A stretch of 64,000 nt of DNA from assembly GCA_002347265.1 (NCBI GenBank), contig DDYB01000032.1:77121-141120 (forward strand). The letters run 5' to 3'. This document shows, piece after piece, positions 54,631 through 63,960 of the stretch. The position numbers and the translations under genes were made by a program. The stretch is from Desulfobacteraceae bacterium UBA2245. GTDB lineage: Bacteria; Desulfobacterota; Desulfobacteria; Desulfobacterales; UBA2245. The notes under the pieces were generated by a model, which was not told where the DNA came from, searched no databases, and saw nothing but the letters and a program-made list of their open reading frames with translations. How positions within the stretch are numbered: position 1 is the first letter of the stretch; each line of letters opens with the position of its first letter.

Positions 54631-56131
54631 AGATTTTCCCCAGGATATACGGCCGCATCTTATTCCGAAACATCCGGGCGCAATGGTATACCGTTGTCTG
54701 GGGTGCGACCGTGTTTTCGGAATTGAAAAGCTGCTTTATACATGCCCGGATTGCAGGGAGGTTCTGCTGCTCGAAGATCAGCGGTTTGACCAGCTCAAGA
54801 ATATTCCGGGCAAAACGTGGCACAAGATTTTTGATTATCGAAAAATGCTTACCCTGCCTGCGTTAAAGGGCATTTACCGTTATCACGAGTTCATCGGTCC
54901 GGCTATTCCCCTGGATGCGGTGGTTTATCTCGGAGAGGGGCACACCCCCGCCATTGAAGCCAATGAAAGGCTGCAAAAGAAGGTCGGGCTTCGGTTCTAT
55001 TTTAAGAACGACGGCCAGAATCCGAGCGCTTCCTTTAAGGATCGAGGCATGGCCAGCGCCCTGAGCTACATCAACTACCTGCTCCAATGCGGCCATCTTT
55101 CGGATGTGCTGGCCGTATGCGCTTCCACGGGCGACACGTCTGCTTCAGCCGCCCTATATGCGTCTTATCTGTATCCGCATGTGAAATCCGCCGTGCTGCT
55201 TCCTCATAAGAAAGTGACTCCCCAGCAGCTTTCCCAGCCGCTGGGCAGCGGAGCGCGTGTGTTTGAAATCCCCGGTGTGTTTGACGACTGCATGAAGGTG
55301 GTTGAAAGACTCTCCGATACCTACAATGTGGCCTTGTTGAATTCCAAGAATTCCTGGCGGATTCTGGGCCAGGAATCTTATTCCTACGAGATTTCCCAGA
55401 ATTTTGAGTATGAATTGGGCGATAAGGCCATGGTGGTTCCGATCGGAAATGCCGGCAATATTACGGCCGTCATGAGCGGATTTATCAAATTTTTCAAGAC
55501 CGGAATTATCTCATCATTGCCCAAGATCATCGGCGTTCAATCCGAACATGCCAATCCTGTTTATCGCTATTATCTCGAGCCGGATCCGCAGAAGCGTCAA
55601 TTTGTACCTGTGACCGTCAGGGCGAGCGTGGCGCAGGCGGCCATGATCGGAAATCCGGTTTCCATGCCCCGGGTGATCCGCCTGGTTGAGCAATACAACC
55701 AGCTGGCGGGCTGCCGTCGCGTGTTTACCGTTGAGGTTTCGGAACAGGCAATCATGGATTGGCAGCTCACGGCAAACCGGAATGGAAATATTGCCTGCAC
55801 GCACGGGGGAGAAACTCTGGCCGGTCTGGCCGTGGCGCTTGAGCAGGGCATTCTGAATTCAGCGGATGTGGCGGTGCTGGATTCAACGGCGCATGCCCTT
55901 AAGTTCTCCGGATTCCAGGACATGTATTTTTCCGGGCATTTTCCGGAGGAATTCGAGATCGTCCCGGATCGGCGCCTGATGAATCATCCCGTGCTGGTCC
56001 GGCCGGAAGATTTAAAAAAAATGCCGGCGCCCGGCAAGCCTTTGACCGGTTTGGATTTTGAGTCTTTTGTTCGCCGAGTATCCGAGGAAATCGCCAGGAT
56101 GCTTGATTTAAAAAGGATGATGTCCGAATGA
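54620..56131 (+). CDS. thrC: Threonine synthase
   Basis: A 503-residue PLP enzyme that converts O-phosphohomoserine to threonine. The N-terminal zinc-ribbon-like pairs CLGC and CPDC, and the PLP lysine in NPSASFKDRGM, are visible; ASTGDTSASAA and PIGNAGNITAVMSGF are the phosphate and PLP-binding loops. The start is GTG 54620 (VKLEDFPQD), which overlaps serS by 11 bases; no closer ATG suits. serS, thrC and the next two genes run as a unit. Confidence 0.92.
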   Translation: MKLEDFPQDIRPHLIPKHPGAMVYRCLGCDRVFGIEKLLYTCPDCREVLLLEDQRFDQLKNIPGKTWHKIFDYRKMLTLPALKGIYRYHEFIGPAIPLDAVVYLGEGHTPAIEANERLQKKVGLRFYFKNDGQNPSASFKDRGMASALSYINYLLQCGHLSDVLAVCASTGDTSASAALYASYLYPHVKSAVLLPHKKVTPQQLSQPLGSGARVFEIPGVFDDCMKVVERLSDTYNVALLNSKNSWRILGQESYSYEISQNFEYELGDKAMVVPIGNAGNITAVMSGFIKFFKTGIISSLPKIIGVQSEHANPVYRYYLEPDPQKRQFVPVTVRASVAQAAMIGNPVSMPRVIRLVEQYNQLAGCRRVFTVEVSEQAIMDWQLTANRNGNIACTHGGETLAGLAVALEQGILNSADVAVLDSTAHALKFSGFQDMYFSGHFPEEFEIVPDRRLMNHPVLVRPEDLKKMPAPGKPLTGLDFESFVRRVSEEIARMLDLKRMMSE

Positions 56132-57924
56132 ACTCAGGTGGCCTTCGGAGTGTCATCGGCCTGCTGATCCTGTTTGTGCTTGCAGGGTTGCTTTGCCCGG
56201 TTCCCGCGTACAATGCCCTTTTGTATAAAAGTTATATTGTTCGAGAAGACTATGGAAAGAACATCCTGTGCGACGCCTATATCGTGGGGAAGAACGACTG
56301 GGTATATAAAATTTTCCGCCAGCGCGGAGAGATCGCCGAGAAAGATTTTCCCCGATTCCTGGGCATATTTAAACGCATCAATCCGCATATCAAGGATATC
56401 GATACGATTCATCCCGGCCAGCAGATCCTCATTCCGCTGAAGGAATTGGAGAACAATCCCCTGCCCGGCCAGGAAAGCGGAGTTGTCACCCTCCCGTTTG
56501 TAACCATATCCGGGCTTCCGGACACCCTGGAACCCTATGTTCAAGAGTATAAGGTCAAAGAAGGAGACAGCCTGTCAAAAATCTTTTACCGGCTTTACGG
56601 CTCCAGACCTTTTGAAGAATCTGTCCGCCTGTTTTCCGCTTTGAATCCGGACGTAAAAGATTTAGACCGGATTTATCCTGAGCAGGTGATTCGGCTGCCG
56701 GACCCTTCCATGAAAGACAAACCTTGGTACCCGGAGCTTGTCACCCATCCCGAACGGATGAAGACGACCGGTGAGCCGGCCGAGCTGCAGGCCCAGGCGC
56801 TCTCCGAGCCTGCATCTGCTGCTCCGGATGCGCCGACGGAAACCCGCAGGGATATGGGGCCCTTCGGCAGGGCGGCCGCCATTCTGGAAGCCAGGTCGCA
56901 AAGTCGGGGCGTTTATTATTTTCCGCGCAGTTCCGAGCCGGATTTAAAGCTCGACCTGTCGCGTTTTCCGGTCTACGCGTTTGAAAACGGTACACGGATG
57001 ATGTTTGTCGATGAATCCATGGCAAAGGCTGATCTGGAACTGATCCGCGGTTTTTGGAAAGATCTGCGTCCGGTTTCGATGCCTGCCAAAACCACGGTTT
57101 CCAGCATCCTGGATGCGGTAGCATCGGAAGTCCGCCAGGATTCGGAGAATGAAATTCTGTTTAACGATAACGGCTTGGTTTTTAAGGTCTCAGCGCAGTG
57201 GGTTATTCCAAGGCCGCGCGCTGCGGGTCAGCCCGCGATCCGGGATTGCATTACCCATATCGATCAGGTTCAGGAGCGCACTCCGGATTGCATTTGTCTG
57301 TATCTGGAGCAGTACGGAATAAAGATCAAGGATGTGCTCAAATCCGATCCGGATCTTCCGCCAAAGCCCAAACGCCTCTACGATGATGCGGCGGAGCACA
57401 TCCGGACCTTGAATGGCGCGACGGCGACCGCTCTTGTCAGAGATCTTGTTCCGGTGCTGGGATATCCGTATTCGGAAAAGGTTCCCATCAGCTTTCCCTA
57501 TGCCGGCATGCAGATTGAGGCGTTTTTAGGCCTGATTTCAAAACCCGACGGCAATCCGCTTTTGATCGATTTCGGAGAATTGTATGGTGAAGCCCTTGAA
57601 AGCATCGGTCGGACGATGCAAGTTATTCAGATTACGCCTCAGGACGATTTTCAGACAATTTTGAATAAGCTTTTTGCGGGTCTTGGCCTTGACTGTACGA
57701 AGGATCCGATATTTCTCTGCGCCAGGCGTTCTCCAAGATACAATACGGCCATAATGGTTCCTGGCTTTCTGGTGAAGCAGGGGGAAGGAAAGAAAATTCT
57801 GCTGACATCGATTCCCCTGCATCAGCGGCTGATTGAGTTCATGCGACTGGAAAATGTGCAAATCGTCCTTGTCGGAGACGGCTTAGGCCGGCCGAAACAA
57901 GGGATGTGGGAGTCAGAGCGATGA
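56128..57924 (+). CDS. Exported LysM-domain protein
   Basis: A 598-residue protein with a signal-anchor (about residues 10-28, VIGLLILFVLAGLLCPVPAY) and two LysM-type modules: about 35-115 (SYIVRED...IHPGQQILIPL) and about 135-190 (YKVKEGDSLSKIFYRLYG...YPEQVIRLP). LysM binds peptidoglycan. The rest (about 240-598) is a mixed alpha/beta region I do not recognise. Its start overlaps the thrC stop (ATGA), and a TPR lipoprotein gene follows 17 bases later, so the two probably form an envelope module. Confidence 0.8.
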   Translation: MNSGGLRSVIGLLILFVLAGLLCPVPAYNALLYKSYIVREDYGKNILCDAYIVGKNDWVYKIFRQRGEIAEKDFPRFLGIFKRINPHIKDIDTIHPGQQILIPLKELENNPLPGQESGVVTLPFVTISGLPDTLEPYVQEYKVKEGDSLSKIFYRLYGSRPFEESVRLFSALNPDVKDLDRIYPEQVIRLPDPSMKDKPWYPELVTHPERMKTTGEPAELQAQALSEPASAAPDAPTETRRDMGPFGRAAAILEARSQSRGVYYFPRSSEPDLKLDLSRFPVYAFENGTRMMFVDESMAKADLELIRGFWKDLRPVSMPAKTTVSSILDAVASEVRQDSENEILFNDNGLVFKVSAQWVIPRPRAAGQPAIRDCITHIDQVQERTPDCICLYLEQYGIKIKDVLKSDPDLPPKPKRLYDDAAEHIRTLNGATATALVRDLVPVLGYPYSEKVPISFPYAGMQIEAFLGLISKPDGNPLLIDFGELYGEALESIGRTMQVIQITPQDDFQTILNKLFAGLGLDCTKDPIFLCARRSPRYNTAIMVPGFLVKQGEGKKILLTSIPLHQRLIEFMRLENVQIVLVGDGLGRPKQGMWESER

Positions 57925-57940
57925 ATGGAGGTATGCATTG

Positions 57941-58723
57941 ATGGTAAAGGCTATGGGTGTCGTATCGGCATGTGTTTTGTTGATGCTGATCGCTTCTTGC
58001 GCACCGCAACAGACCAAAAGCAACCTGATCAGGCAGAGCGAGACAACGCGGGATCTGGGCGAGGCGTACTTAAGACAGGGGGATTACACATCGGCGCTTC
58101 GCAAGCTGCTTGAGGCCGAGTCCATGAATCCAGAGGATCCGTTTCTGCAAAATGATCTTGGACTGGCTTACATGGCCAAGAACAGCCTGGAGAATGCCGA
58201 AAATCACTTTAAAAAGGCAATTGCCATCAAACCGGATTATGCGCCCGCAAAGAACAATCTCGGCGTTGCCTATCTGGCTCAGGAAAAATGGGACATGGCG
58301 ATCGCGGTTTTCAAGGAGCTGACCGGAGATCTCCTGTATGCAACGCCGCACTATCCGCTAACCAACCTGGGATGGGCGTACTATAACAAGCGGCAATACG
58401 AAACTTCCGAAAAATATTATCGTGACGCCCTTGGGTATGACGCCAATTATCCTCAGGCCCTCAGGGGGCTGGGGCGCACCTGCGCGGCCATGGGCCGGAT
58501 CGAGGAGGCGATTGCATTCTATGAAAAGGCGGTCGCCAAATCTCCTCGATTTGTCGAGGCTTATTTTGATCTGGGCAAGGCCTATGGGATGTCCGGTGAT
58601 TATGAAAAAGCCCACGGCGCTTATGAAAAGGTTCGAGAGCTGGTGCCCGAACATCCCCTGGCCCAGGAAGCGGAAAAAGAGATATTGCGAATCAAGATGA
58701 TGCAGTCGGGCAGGGGGTTTTAA
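57941..58723 (+). CDS. TPR-repeat lipoprotein
   Basis: A 260-residue lipoprotein: signal with lipobox IASC (cysteine about residue 19), then about six tetratricopeptide repeats (40-240), such as LRQGDYTSALRKLLEAESMN and MGRIEEAIAFYEKAVAKSP. The arrangement resembles PilF/PilW-type outer-membrane lipoproteins that help pilus secretin assembly, but no pilus genes are adjacent. The initiator is TTG 57938 or ATG 57941; GGAGG suits both. Confidence 0.82.
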   Translation: MVKAMGVVSACVLLMLIASCAPQQTKSNLIRQSETTRDLGEAYLRQGDYTSALRKLLEAESMNPEDPFLQNDLGLAYMAKNSLENAENHFKKAIAIKPDYAPAKNNLGVAYLAQEKWDMAIAVFKELTGDLLYATPHYPLTNLGWAYYNKRQYETSEKYYRDALGYDANYPQALRGLGRTCAAMGRIEEAIAFYEKAVAKSPRFVEAYFDLGKAYGMSGDYEKAHGAYEKVRELVPEHPLAQEAEKEILRIKMMQSGRGF

Positions 58724-59019
58724 AAGTGTTTGGTTTGAATCGTCCGATGAGGCAAAGGGTTCGCAGGAGTGAAAATATTTTTTCCTTTTTGTTTCGGGTG
58801 TTTGAGGGTTGACCTCAACGGAGCGTTTTTGCATCAATAATGACCCGAGACGTCTTCCGGCAGCAGCTGCTGGTCGGATGGAGCTTTAAGGCTTTAATTC
58901 TCCGGTTTAAATTTTTCTTGCATTTCTGAGTGGGGTTATATATTTCACGTTCACTATGGGAACATGGGCCGACCTGTTGAGACAGGTCAAGATCTGTGAT
59001 GGATTGAGGAGGTGCAGGT
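58724..59019 (+). promoter_or_regulatory. Leader region of the infC operon
   Basis: 296 bases before infC. A hairpin GACCTGT/ACAGGTC (58971-58988) lies about 30 bases before the start, without a U tract. A possible promoter is TTGCAT (58918-58923), 15 bases, TATATT (58939-58944), though the spacer is short. Such leaders often carry translation control for IF3 or L20. Confidence 0.4.
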
Positions 59020-59541
59020 ATAGCTATAACGAAGAAAGAAAATAAGACGAATATTAACAGGATGATCCGTGCCAGAGAGGTGAGAGTTATCGATCCTGAA
59101 GGAAACCAGCTCGGAGTTATATCGATCGCCAGGGCGTTGGCAGCAGCTGCTGATTTTGGTCTGGATCTGGTGGAGGTGTCTCCAAATGCGGATCCGCCGG
59201 TCTGCAAGATCATGGACTATGGCCGTTATAAATACGAACTGACCAAACGGCAGCAGGAGGCCAAAAAAAAGCAGAGCACCTTTCAGATCAAGGAGATCAA
59301 GGTCCGCCCCAAAACCGGTGAACATGATTTGCAGGTCAAGATCGGGCATATCAGACGGTTTCTGGAAAAGAAGGACAAGGTCAAGGTGACCGTGATGTTT
59401 CGAGGCCGTGAGATAACGCTCTCTCAACTGGGTCGGGAACTGCTCGACAAGATCGCCGCAGACACCCAGGATGTCGCGCTGGTGGAACAGGGTCCCAAAT
59501 TTGAGGGCCGGACCGTTGTAATGATTTTGTCTCCCAAATAA
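59020..59541 (+). CDS. infC: Translation initiation factor IF-3, apparent AUA start
   Basis: A 173-residue IF3, which prevents subunit joining and proofreads the start codon. The matching frame begins before the first ATG: the N-terminal KKENKTNINRMIRAREVRVI fits IF3 (RIN-like stretch then IRAREVR), and the strong site GAGGAGG lies seven bases before ATA at 59020. The ATG at 59062 would remove part of the N-terminal domain. E. coli infC starts with AUU, another rare codon, used for autoregulation. C-terminal features include the usual KVTVMFRGREI. It heads infC-rpmI-rplT-pheS-pheT. Confidence 0.9.
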   Translation: MAITKKENKTNINRMIRAREVRVIDPEGNQLGVISIARALAAAADFGLDLVEVSPNADPPVCKIMDYGRYKYELTKRQQEAKKKQSTFQIKEIKVRPKTGEHDLQVKIGHIRRFLEKKDKVKVTVMFRGREITLSQLGRELLDKIAADTQDVALVEQGPKFEGRTVVMILSPK

Positions 59542-59749
59542 TCCGTTGCATGACGATTCGGTAGCAATGCACCGGTGGAATAAGCGGTGCAGGATGACTT
59601 GATACGGCTTGTTTGGTGGTGGCGCGAGCCGATCCAAAGGGTTGGTTGGCGCCATCAATATTTGGCTGATCATGATGAGGCTTATCATTTCAAGCCCTTC
59701 AGACAAAAATTTTCAGTAATTTATCGCGAAAAAAGAGGAAGAATTAAGC
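59542..59749 (+). promoter_or_regulatory. infC-rpmI spacer with hairpin (possible L20 control site)
   Basis: 208 bases. A hairpin GCACCG/CGGTGC (59569-59590) with a ten-base loop lies here, along with a TGCAT/ATGCA pairing around it. In E. coli the L20 repressor binds a structure in the equivalent place. The resemblance is positional only. Confidence 0.3.
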
Positions 59750-59947
59750 ATGCCGAAAATTAAAACAAACCGAGCTGCTGCCAAGCGCTTTGGAAAAACA
59801 GGTTCGGGAAAATTTACGTATCATAAATCTCATGCGAGCCATATTTTGACGAAAAAATCGCCCAAAAGGAAACGCTCGTTAAGAAAAACTCAAATCATCA
59901 GCAATTCAAATGTGAAAGAACTCAGGCTTCTGATGCCCAATGGGTAG
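59750..59947 (+). CDS. rpmI: 50S ribosomal protein L35
   Basis: A 65-residue basic protein of the large subunit, start MPKIKTNRAAAKRFGKTGSG, with the usual RxxxHxxHxLTKKSPKRKR-type core. AGGAAG precedes the ATG. It is between infC and rplT, as in most bacteria. Confidence 0.95.
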   Translation: MPKIKTNRAAAKRFGKTGSGKFTYHKSHASHILTKKSPKRKRSLRKTQIISNSNVKELRLLMPNG

Positions 59948-59993
59948 CAAATCGTTTTGGAAAAAGTTCTGAGGTGGAACAAGGAGAAGTAAA

Positions 59994-60344
59994 ATGCGTA
60001 TTAAAAGAGGATTTAAGGCGAAAAGACGGCGCAACAAAATTTTTCAGTTGGCCAAAGGTTTCCGGGGCGGGAGAAGCAAGTTGTTTCGAACGGCCGCTGA
60101 TTCCGTAGATAAGGCCCTGATGTATGCTTACCGGGATCGTAAAGTCCGCAAGCGCGAATACCGGCAGTTATGGATTGCTCGAATCAATGCGGCTGCGCGG
60201 ATGAACGGTTTGAGTTACAGCAAGTTCATTCATGGCTTGAAGGCGGCGTCCGTGGAATTGGATCGCAAGGTGATCGCCGAGTTGGCCGTTTCCGATCCGA
60301 CCGGCTTTTCCCAGATCGCCAACCTGGCTTCCCGGCAAGCATAA
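59994..60344 (+). CDS. rplT: 50S ribosomal protein L20
   Basis: A 116-residue primary binding protein of the large subunit and, in many bacteria, a repressor of its own operon. The N-terminal RIKRGFKAKRRRNKIFQLAKGF and the WIARINAAARMNGLSYSKF stretch are typical. It follows rpmI by 46 bases. Confidence 0.96.
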   Translation: MRIKRGFKAKRRRNKIFQLAKGFRGGRSKLFRTAADSVDKALMYAYRDRKVRKREYRQLWIARINAAARMNGLSYSKFIHGLKAASVELDRKVIAELAVSDPTGFSQIANLASRQA

Positions 60345-60420
60345 AGCGCGCTTCGATCCAGGAGTATTTTGAGGCTGGAGGTATGTTCTCAGAAGCGTGC
60401 CGCCGGTCGGCTAAGGGCAA

Positions 60421-61452
60421 TTGAGCGAGGCAGAGCAGGATAAATTGTATAAGACAATCGAGCAAATTCAAGAAGCGGCGGTCGCCGAGGCGCGAACGAT
60501 ATCGGATAATGAGGCCCTTCAGGCACTGAGTACGCGATATCTGGGACGAAAGGGCATTCTGACCCAGTATCTGAGAAATATTGCATCGCTTCCGGCCGAG
60601 GAGCGGCCTCTGGCCGGCAAGAAGGCCAATGAGGTCAAGTTGCGCCTTGAAGCGCTGTTCAAGGAAGCATTGGTTCGGCTGGAGAACCGGGATGCACAAT
60701 CCGGCCCCTCCATCGATGTTTCCCTTCCCGGAAGGCGCTTGTCGCACGGTGCGCTGCACCCGATCACACAGATAACCGACAGGATTTGTGAAATATTTTC
60801 CAGAATGGGATTTGATATTGCCGAAGGGCCTGAAGTCGAAATGGATTACTATAATTTCGAGGCCCTGAACATACCCAAGGATCACCCGGCCCGGGACATG
60901 CAGGATACGTTTTACGTTTCGGAAAATGTGGTTCTCAGAACCCATACATCGCCGATTCAGGTGCGGGTTATGGAAAAAACCCGGCCTCCGGTCCGCGTCA
61001 TCGCTCCGGGGAAGGTATACCGGTGCGATTCGGATATTACCCATACGCCGATGTTTCATCAGATCGAAGGGCTTCTGGTGGACGAAAAAGTTTCCTTTGG
61101 AGATCTGAAGGGAATTTTGACTGCCTTTGTTCATCAGATTTTCGATGAACACACCCGGCTGCGGTTTCGTCCCAGCTTTTTTCCATTTACAGAGCCCAGC
61201 GCTGAAGTAGATATTCTTTGCGTGATGTGCCGCGGCAAGGGATGCCGGGTATGCAAGCAGACCGGATGGCTGGAAGTCCTTGGCTCAGGGATGGTGGATC
61301 CTGCGGTTTTTCAGAATGTTGGATATGATCCGGACCGGTATGCCGGATTTGCCTTTGGCATGGGCATTGAGCGCATTGCGATGCTCAAGTTCGGAATAGA
61401 CGATATCCGCAAGTTTTTTGAAAATGATCTGAGATTTTTGAGGCAGTTCTGA
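60421..61452 (+). CDS. pheS: Phenylalanyl-tRNA synthetase alpha subunit
   Basis: A 343-residue catalytic subunit of the tetrameric PheRS. The N-terminal coiled coil (ALSTRYLGRKGILTQ) and core (AEGPEVEMDYYNFEALNIPKDHPARDMQDTFY; GFAFGMGIERIAMLKFGIDDIR) are typical. The start is TTG 60421 with AAGGG close upstream; no ATG lies at a suitable place. Cysteines in CVMCRGKGCRVCKQTGW form a zinc-knuckle-like cluster. It is followed after one base by pheT. Confidence 0.95.
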   Translation: MSEAEQDKLYKTIEQIQEAAVAEARTISDNEALQALSTRYLGRKGILTQYLRNIASLPAEERPLAGKKANEVKLRLEALFKEALVRLENRDAQSGPSIDVSLPGRRLSHGALHPITQITDRICEIFSRMGFDIAEGPEVEMDYYNFEALNIPKDHPARDMQDTFYVSENVVLRTHTSPIQVRVMEKTRPPVRVIAPGKVYRCDSDITHTPMFHQIEGLLVDEKVSFGDLKGILTAFVHQIFDEHTRLRFRPSFFPFTEPSAEVDILCVMCRGKGCRVCKQTGWLEVLGSGMVDPAVFQNVGYDPDRYAGFAFGMGIERIAMLKFGIDDIRKFFENDLRFLRQF

Positions 61453-61453
61453 T

Positions 61454-63871
61454 ATGAAAGTAAGTTTGAGCTGGCTGCAGGATTACGTTGACCTGAAAAT
61501 GGCATCCGCGGATCTGGTCGATGCCCTGACCATGGTCGGCCTTGAGGTGGATGCGATCTGGGATCGTTATGAATACCTGGATAGTGTTCTGGTCGGCAGA
61601 ATTCTTGAAATCATGCCGCATCCGAATGCCGATAAGCTCAGGATCTGTCGGGTGGATCTTTCACAGCGGGAGATGCCGGTCGTTTGCGGTGCGCCGAACA
61701 TCCGCGTCGGAATGCATGTGGCGGTTGCTCTGGTCGGAACTCAGTTTCCCGGTGGAAGCCAGCTGCAGTCGACAGTGATTCGCGGGGTTGTTTCCGAGGG
61801 GATGATCTGCAGCGAATCAGAGCTTGCTTTAGGACCCGACCGGAGCGGAGTGATGGATCTGAAAGACCGGGGGTGCCCTGGTGAAAAGCTTGCGCAGGTG
61901 CTGGGACTTTCCGATCCTGTGATGGAAATCGGATTGACGCCGAACCGTTCGGATTGTCTCAGTATCATAGGGCTGGCCAGGGAAGTGGCGGCCATTCAGA
62001 AAGCAGACCTTTGCCGCCCGCAGATTTGCCTGCCTGCCGGAGTCAAAAATATTGAAAGTCTGGCAAAGGTAACCATCGAGTCGCCCGAGCTGTGTCCCCG
62101 TTATGCGGCCCGGCTTCTGGAGGGAGTGGTTGTCGGTCCCTCTCCCTTTTGGCTTCAGGACCGTCTCCAGTCCGTGGGGCTCAGGTCGATCAACAACCTG
62201 GTGGATGTCACCAACTTTGTCATGATGGAAACCGGGCAGCCTTTGCATGCCTTTGATTTCGACAAGCTTGCCCAGAATCGCATCGTGGTGCGCAACGCCC
62301 GGGAAGGAGAGGAGTTCGTCACCCTGGATGATAAGCGGCGGTCGCTTGGCCGGGACATGCTTTTGATTTGCGATGGTGAAAATCCCGTGGCGATTGCCGG
62401 GGTGATGGGCGGCCTTAACTCCGAGGTCGTGGATTCGACTCGCAGTGTTCTGATTGAAAGCGCCTGCTTTGAGCCGATCAGCATTCGCAAGACCGCCAAG
62501 AAGCTGGGTATGAGCACGGAGGCGTCCTATCGTTTCGAACGGGGGGTTGATTCGAAGGGTACATTGTTTGCTCTCAATCGCGCGGCCCAGCTGATGGCCG
62601 AGGTTGCCGGAGGCGTTCTGGTTCAGGGAGTCATCGATGTACACCCGGGTCATGCCGAGGATGTGCCGCTGTCCTTGAGTGTGGAAAAAACCAACCGCCT
62701 GCTGGGAACAAATCTGGATGCGGGCCGAATAGCCGATCTCCTGTCGTCCATCGAATTTACGGTTCAGCGGCAGGAAAGGGAAGATTTGCTGACGGTTCAG
62801 GTTCCCTCCTTCCGGGTGGATGTGACGCGGCCGGTGGATCTGATGGAGGAGGTGGCCCGGCTTTCGGGGTATGATCATATTCCCACAACCTTCCCTGAGA
62901 GTCCGGTCAGCGATAAGCCGATTGATCGTTGCTTGCAGATTCGGTCGCGGATTCGAGCCCTCATGAACGCTTTCGGATTCACCGAAGCCGTCAACTACAG
63001 CTTCATCAGCGGGAAGGCCTGCGACCATCTCAGGTACCCTGCGGAAGACCGCCGCAGGCGCTGCGTTCATATTCTCAATCCCCTTAGCGAGGATCAGGGC
63101 GTCATGCGAACTTCCCTGATGCCCGGACTTCTGGAAAACATGCGCAACAATGCGGCCCAGCAGGTTAAATGCCTGAAGCTTTTTGAGGTGGGAAGAATTT
63201 ACATTGCCAGAGATGAGGACGCACTGCCCGAGGAACGGGAGATGCTTGCCGGTTTATGGTCTGGTCTGCGATCCGAAGCAACGTGGTATTCCAAGCCTGT
63301 GGAGTGTGATTTCTACGATTTGAAGGGCGTTGCAGAATCCCTGTTTGAGGCGTTGCGCATTGAAGGCATTGAATGTGTCCGCATGCCGGATGCGGACTGC
63401 ATTGAGCTTCGCCCCGGGTCGGCGGCCCGGATGCTGGACGGGAATGCGCCGATTGGAATCATCGGAGAAATCCATCCCGAGTCGGCCCGCTGGCTGGGGT
63501 TGAAACAGACCGCCTATATTTTCGAGATAGATCTTGCCCGGATTTATGACCGCGTGCCGGAATCAAAACAAATCCGACCGGTTCCGAAGTTTCCGGCTAT
63601 TTCCCGTGACATTACCATTATTGTGGATCAGAATATTGAGGCGCAGTGTATCATCAGACAGGCCCGTGTTCAAAAGAGCGAGCTGGTGGAAGACCTGTGC
63701 CTTTTGGATGTGTTTCAGGGAGATCCCATTGCGCCTGGGAAAAAGAGCGCATCCCTGCGCGTGACGTACCGCTCGAATGTCAAGACCCTGGAAGATGAGG
63801 ATATCCGGTCGCTCCATGAATCGATAACGCAAGGAATTATGGACGCTTTCGGGGCAACCTTGCCGGGTTGA
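61454..63871 (+). CDS. pheT: Phenylalanyl-tRNA synthetase beta subunit
   Basis: An 805-residue beta subunit: an OB-type tRNA-binding domain (40-150, GRILEIMPHPNADKLRICRV), B3/B4 editing domain, B5 DNA-binding-like domain and a C-terminal anticodon-binding (FDX-ACB) domain ending GATLPG. All parts are full-length compared with the family (about 795-805). It closes the infC-pheT operon. Confidence 0.96.
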   Translation: MKVSLSWLQDYVDLKMASADLVDALTMVGLEVDAIWDRYEYLDSVLVGRILEIMPHPNADKLRICRVDLSQREMPVVCGAPNIRVGMHVAVALVGTQFPGGSQLQSTVIRGVVSEGMICSESELALGPDRSGVMDLKDRGCPGEKLAQVLGLSDPVMEIGLTPNRSDCLSIIGLAREVAAIQKADLCRPQICLPAGVKNIESLAKVTIESPELCPRYAARLLEGVVVGPSPFWLQDRLQSVGLRSINNLVDVTNFVMMETGQPLHAFDFDKLAQNRIVVRNAREGEEFVTLDDKRRSLGRDMLLICDGENPVAIAGVMGGLNSEVVDSTRSVLIESACFEPISIRKTAKKLGMSTEASYRFERGVDSKGTLFALNRAAQLMAEVAGGVLVQGVIDVHPGHAEDVPLSLSVEKTNRLLGTNLDAGRIADLLSSIEFTVQRQEREDLLTVQVPSFRVDVTRPVDLMEEVARLSGYDHIPTTFPESPVSDKPIDRCLQIRSRIRALMNAFGFTEAVNYSFISGKACDHLRYPAEDRRRRCVHILNPLSEDQGVMRTSLMPGLLENMRNNAAQQVKCLKLFEVGRIYIARDEDALPEEREMLAGLWSGLRSEATWYSKPVECDFYDLKGVAESLFEALRIEGIECVRMPDADCIELRPGSAARMLDGNAPIGIIGEIHPESARWLGLKQTAYIFEIDLARIYDRVPESKQIRPVPKFPAISRDITIIVDQNIEAQCIIRQARVQKSELVEDLCLLDVFQGDPIAPGKKSASLRVTYRSNVKTLEDEDIRSLHESITQGIMDAFGATLPG

Positions 63872-63960
63872 AACGTCCTGAGGATGCGGCGTTTCGAATT
63901 TCTTTCGGGGACCTTGGCGACATGCCGGGATACGTCCCGCGGTGCGAGAGGTTTGAAAAT

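Noticed and set aside
61829..63070. A 413-codon frame antisense to pheT
   Set aside because: pheT is an excellent family match on the other strand; the antisense frame shows no domain.
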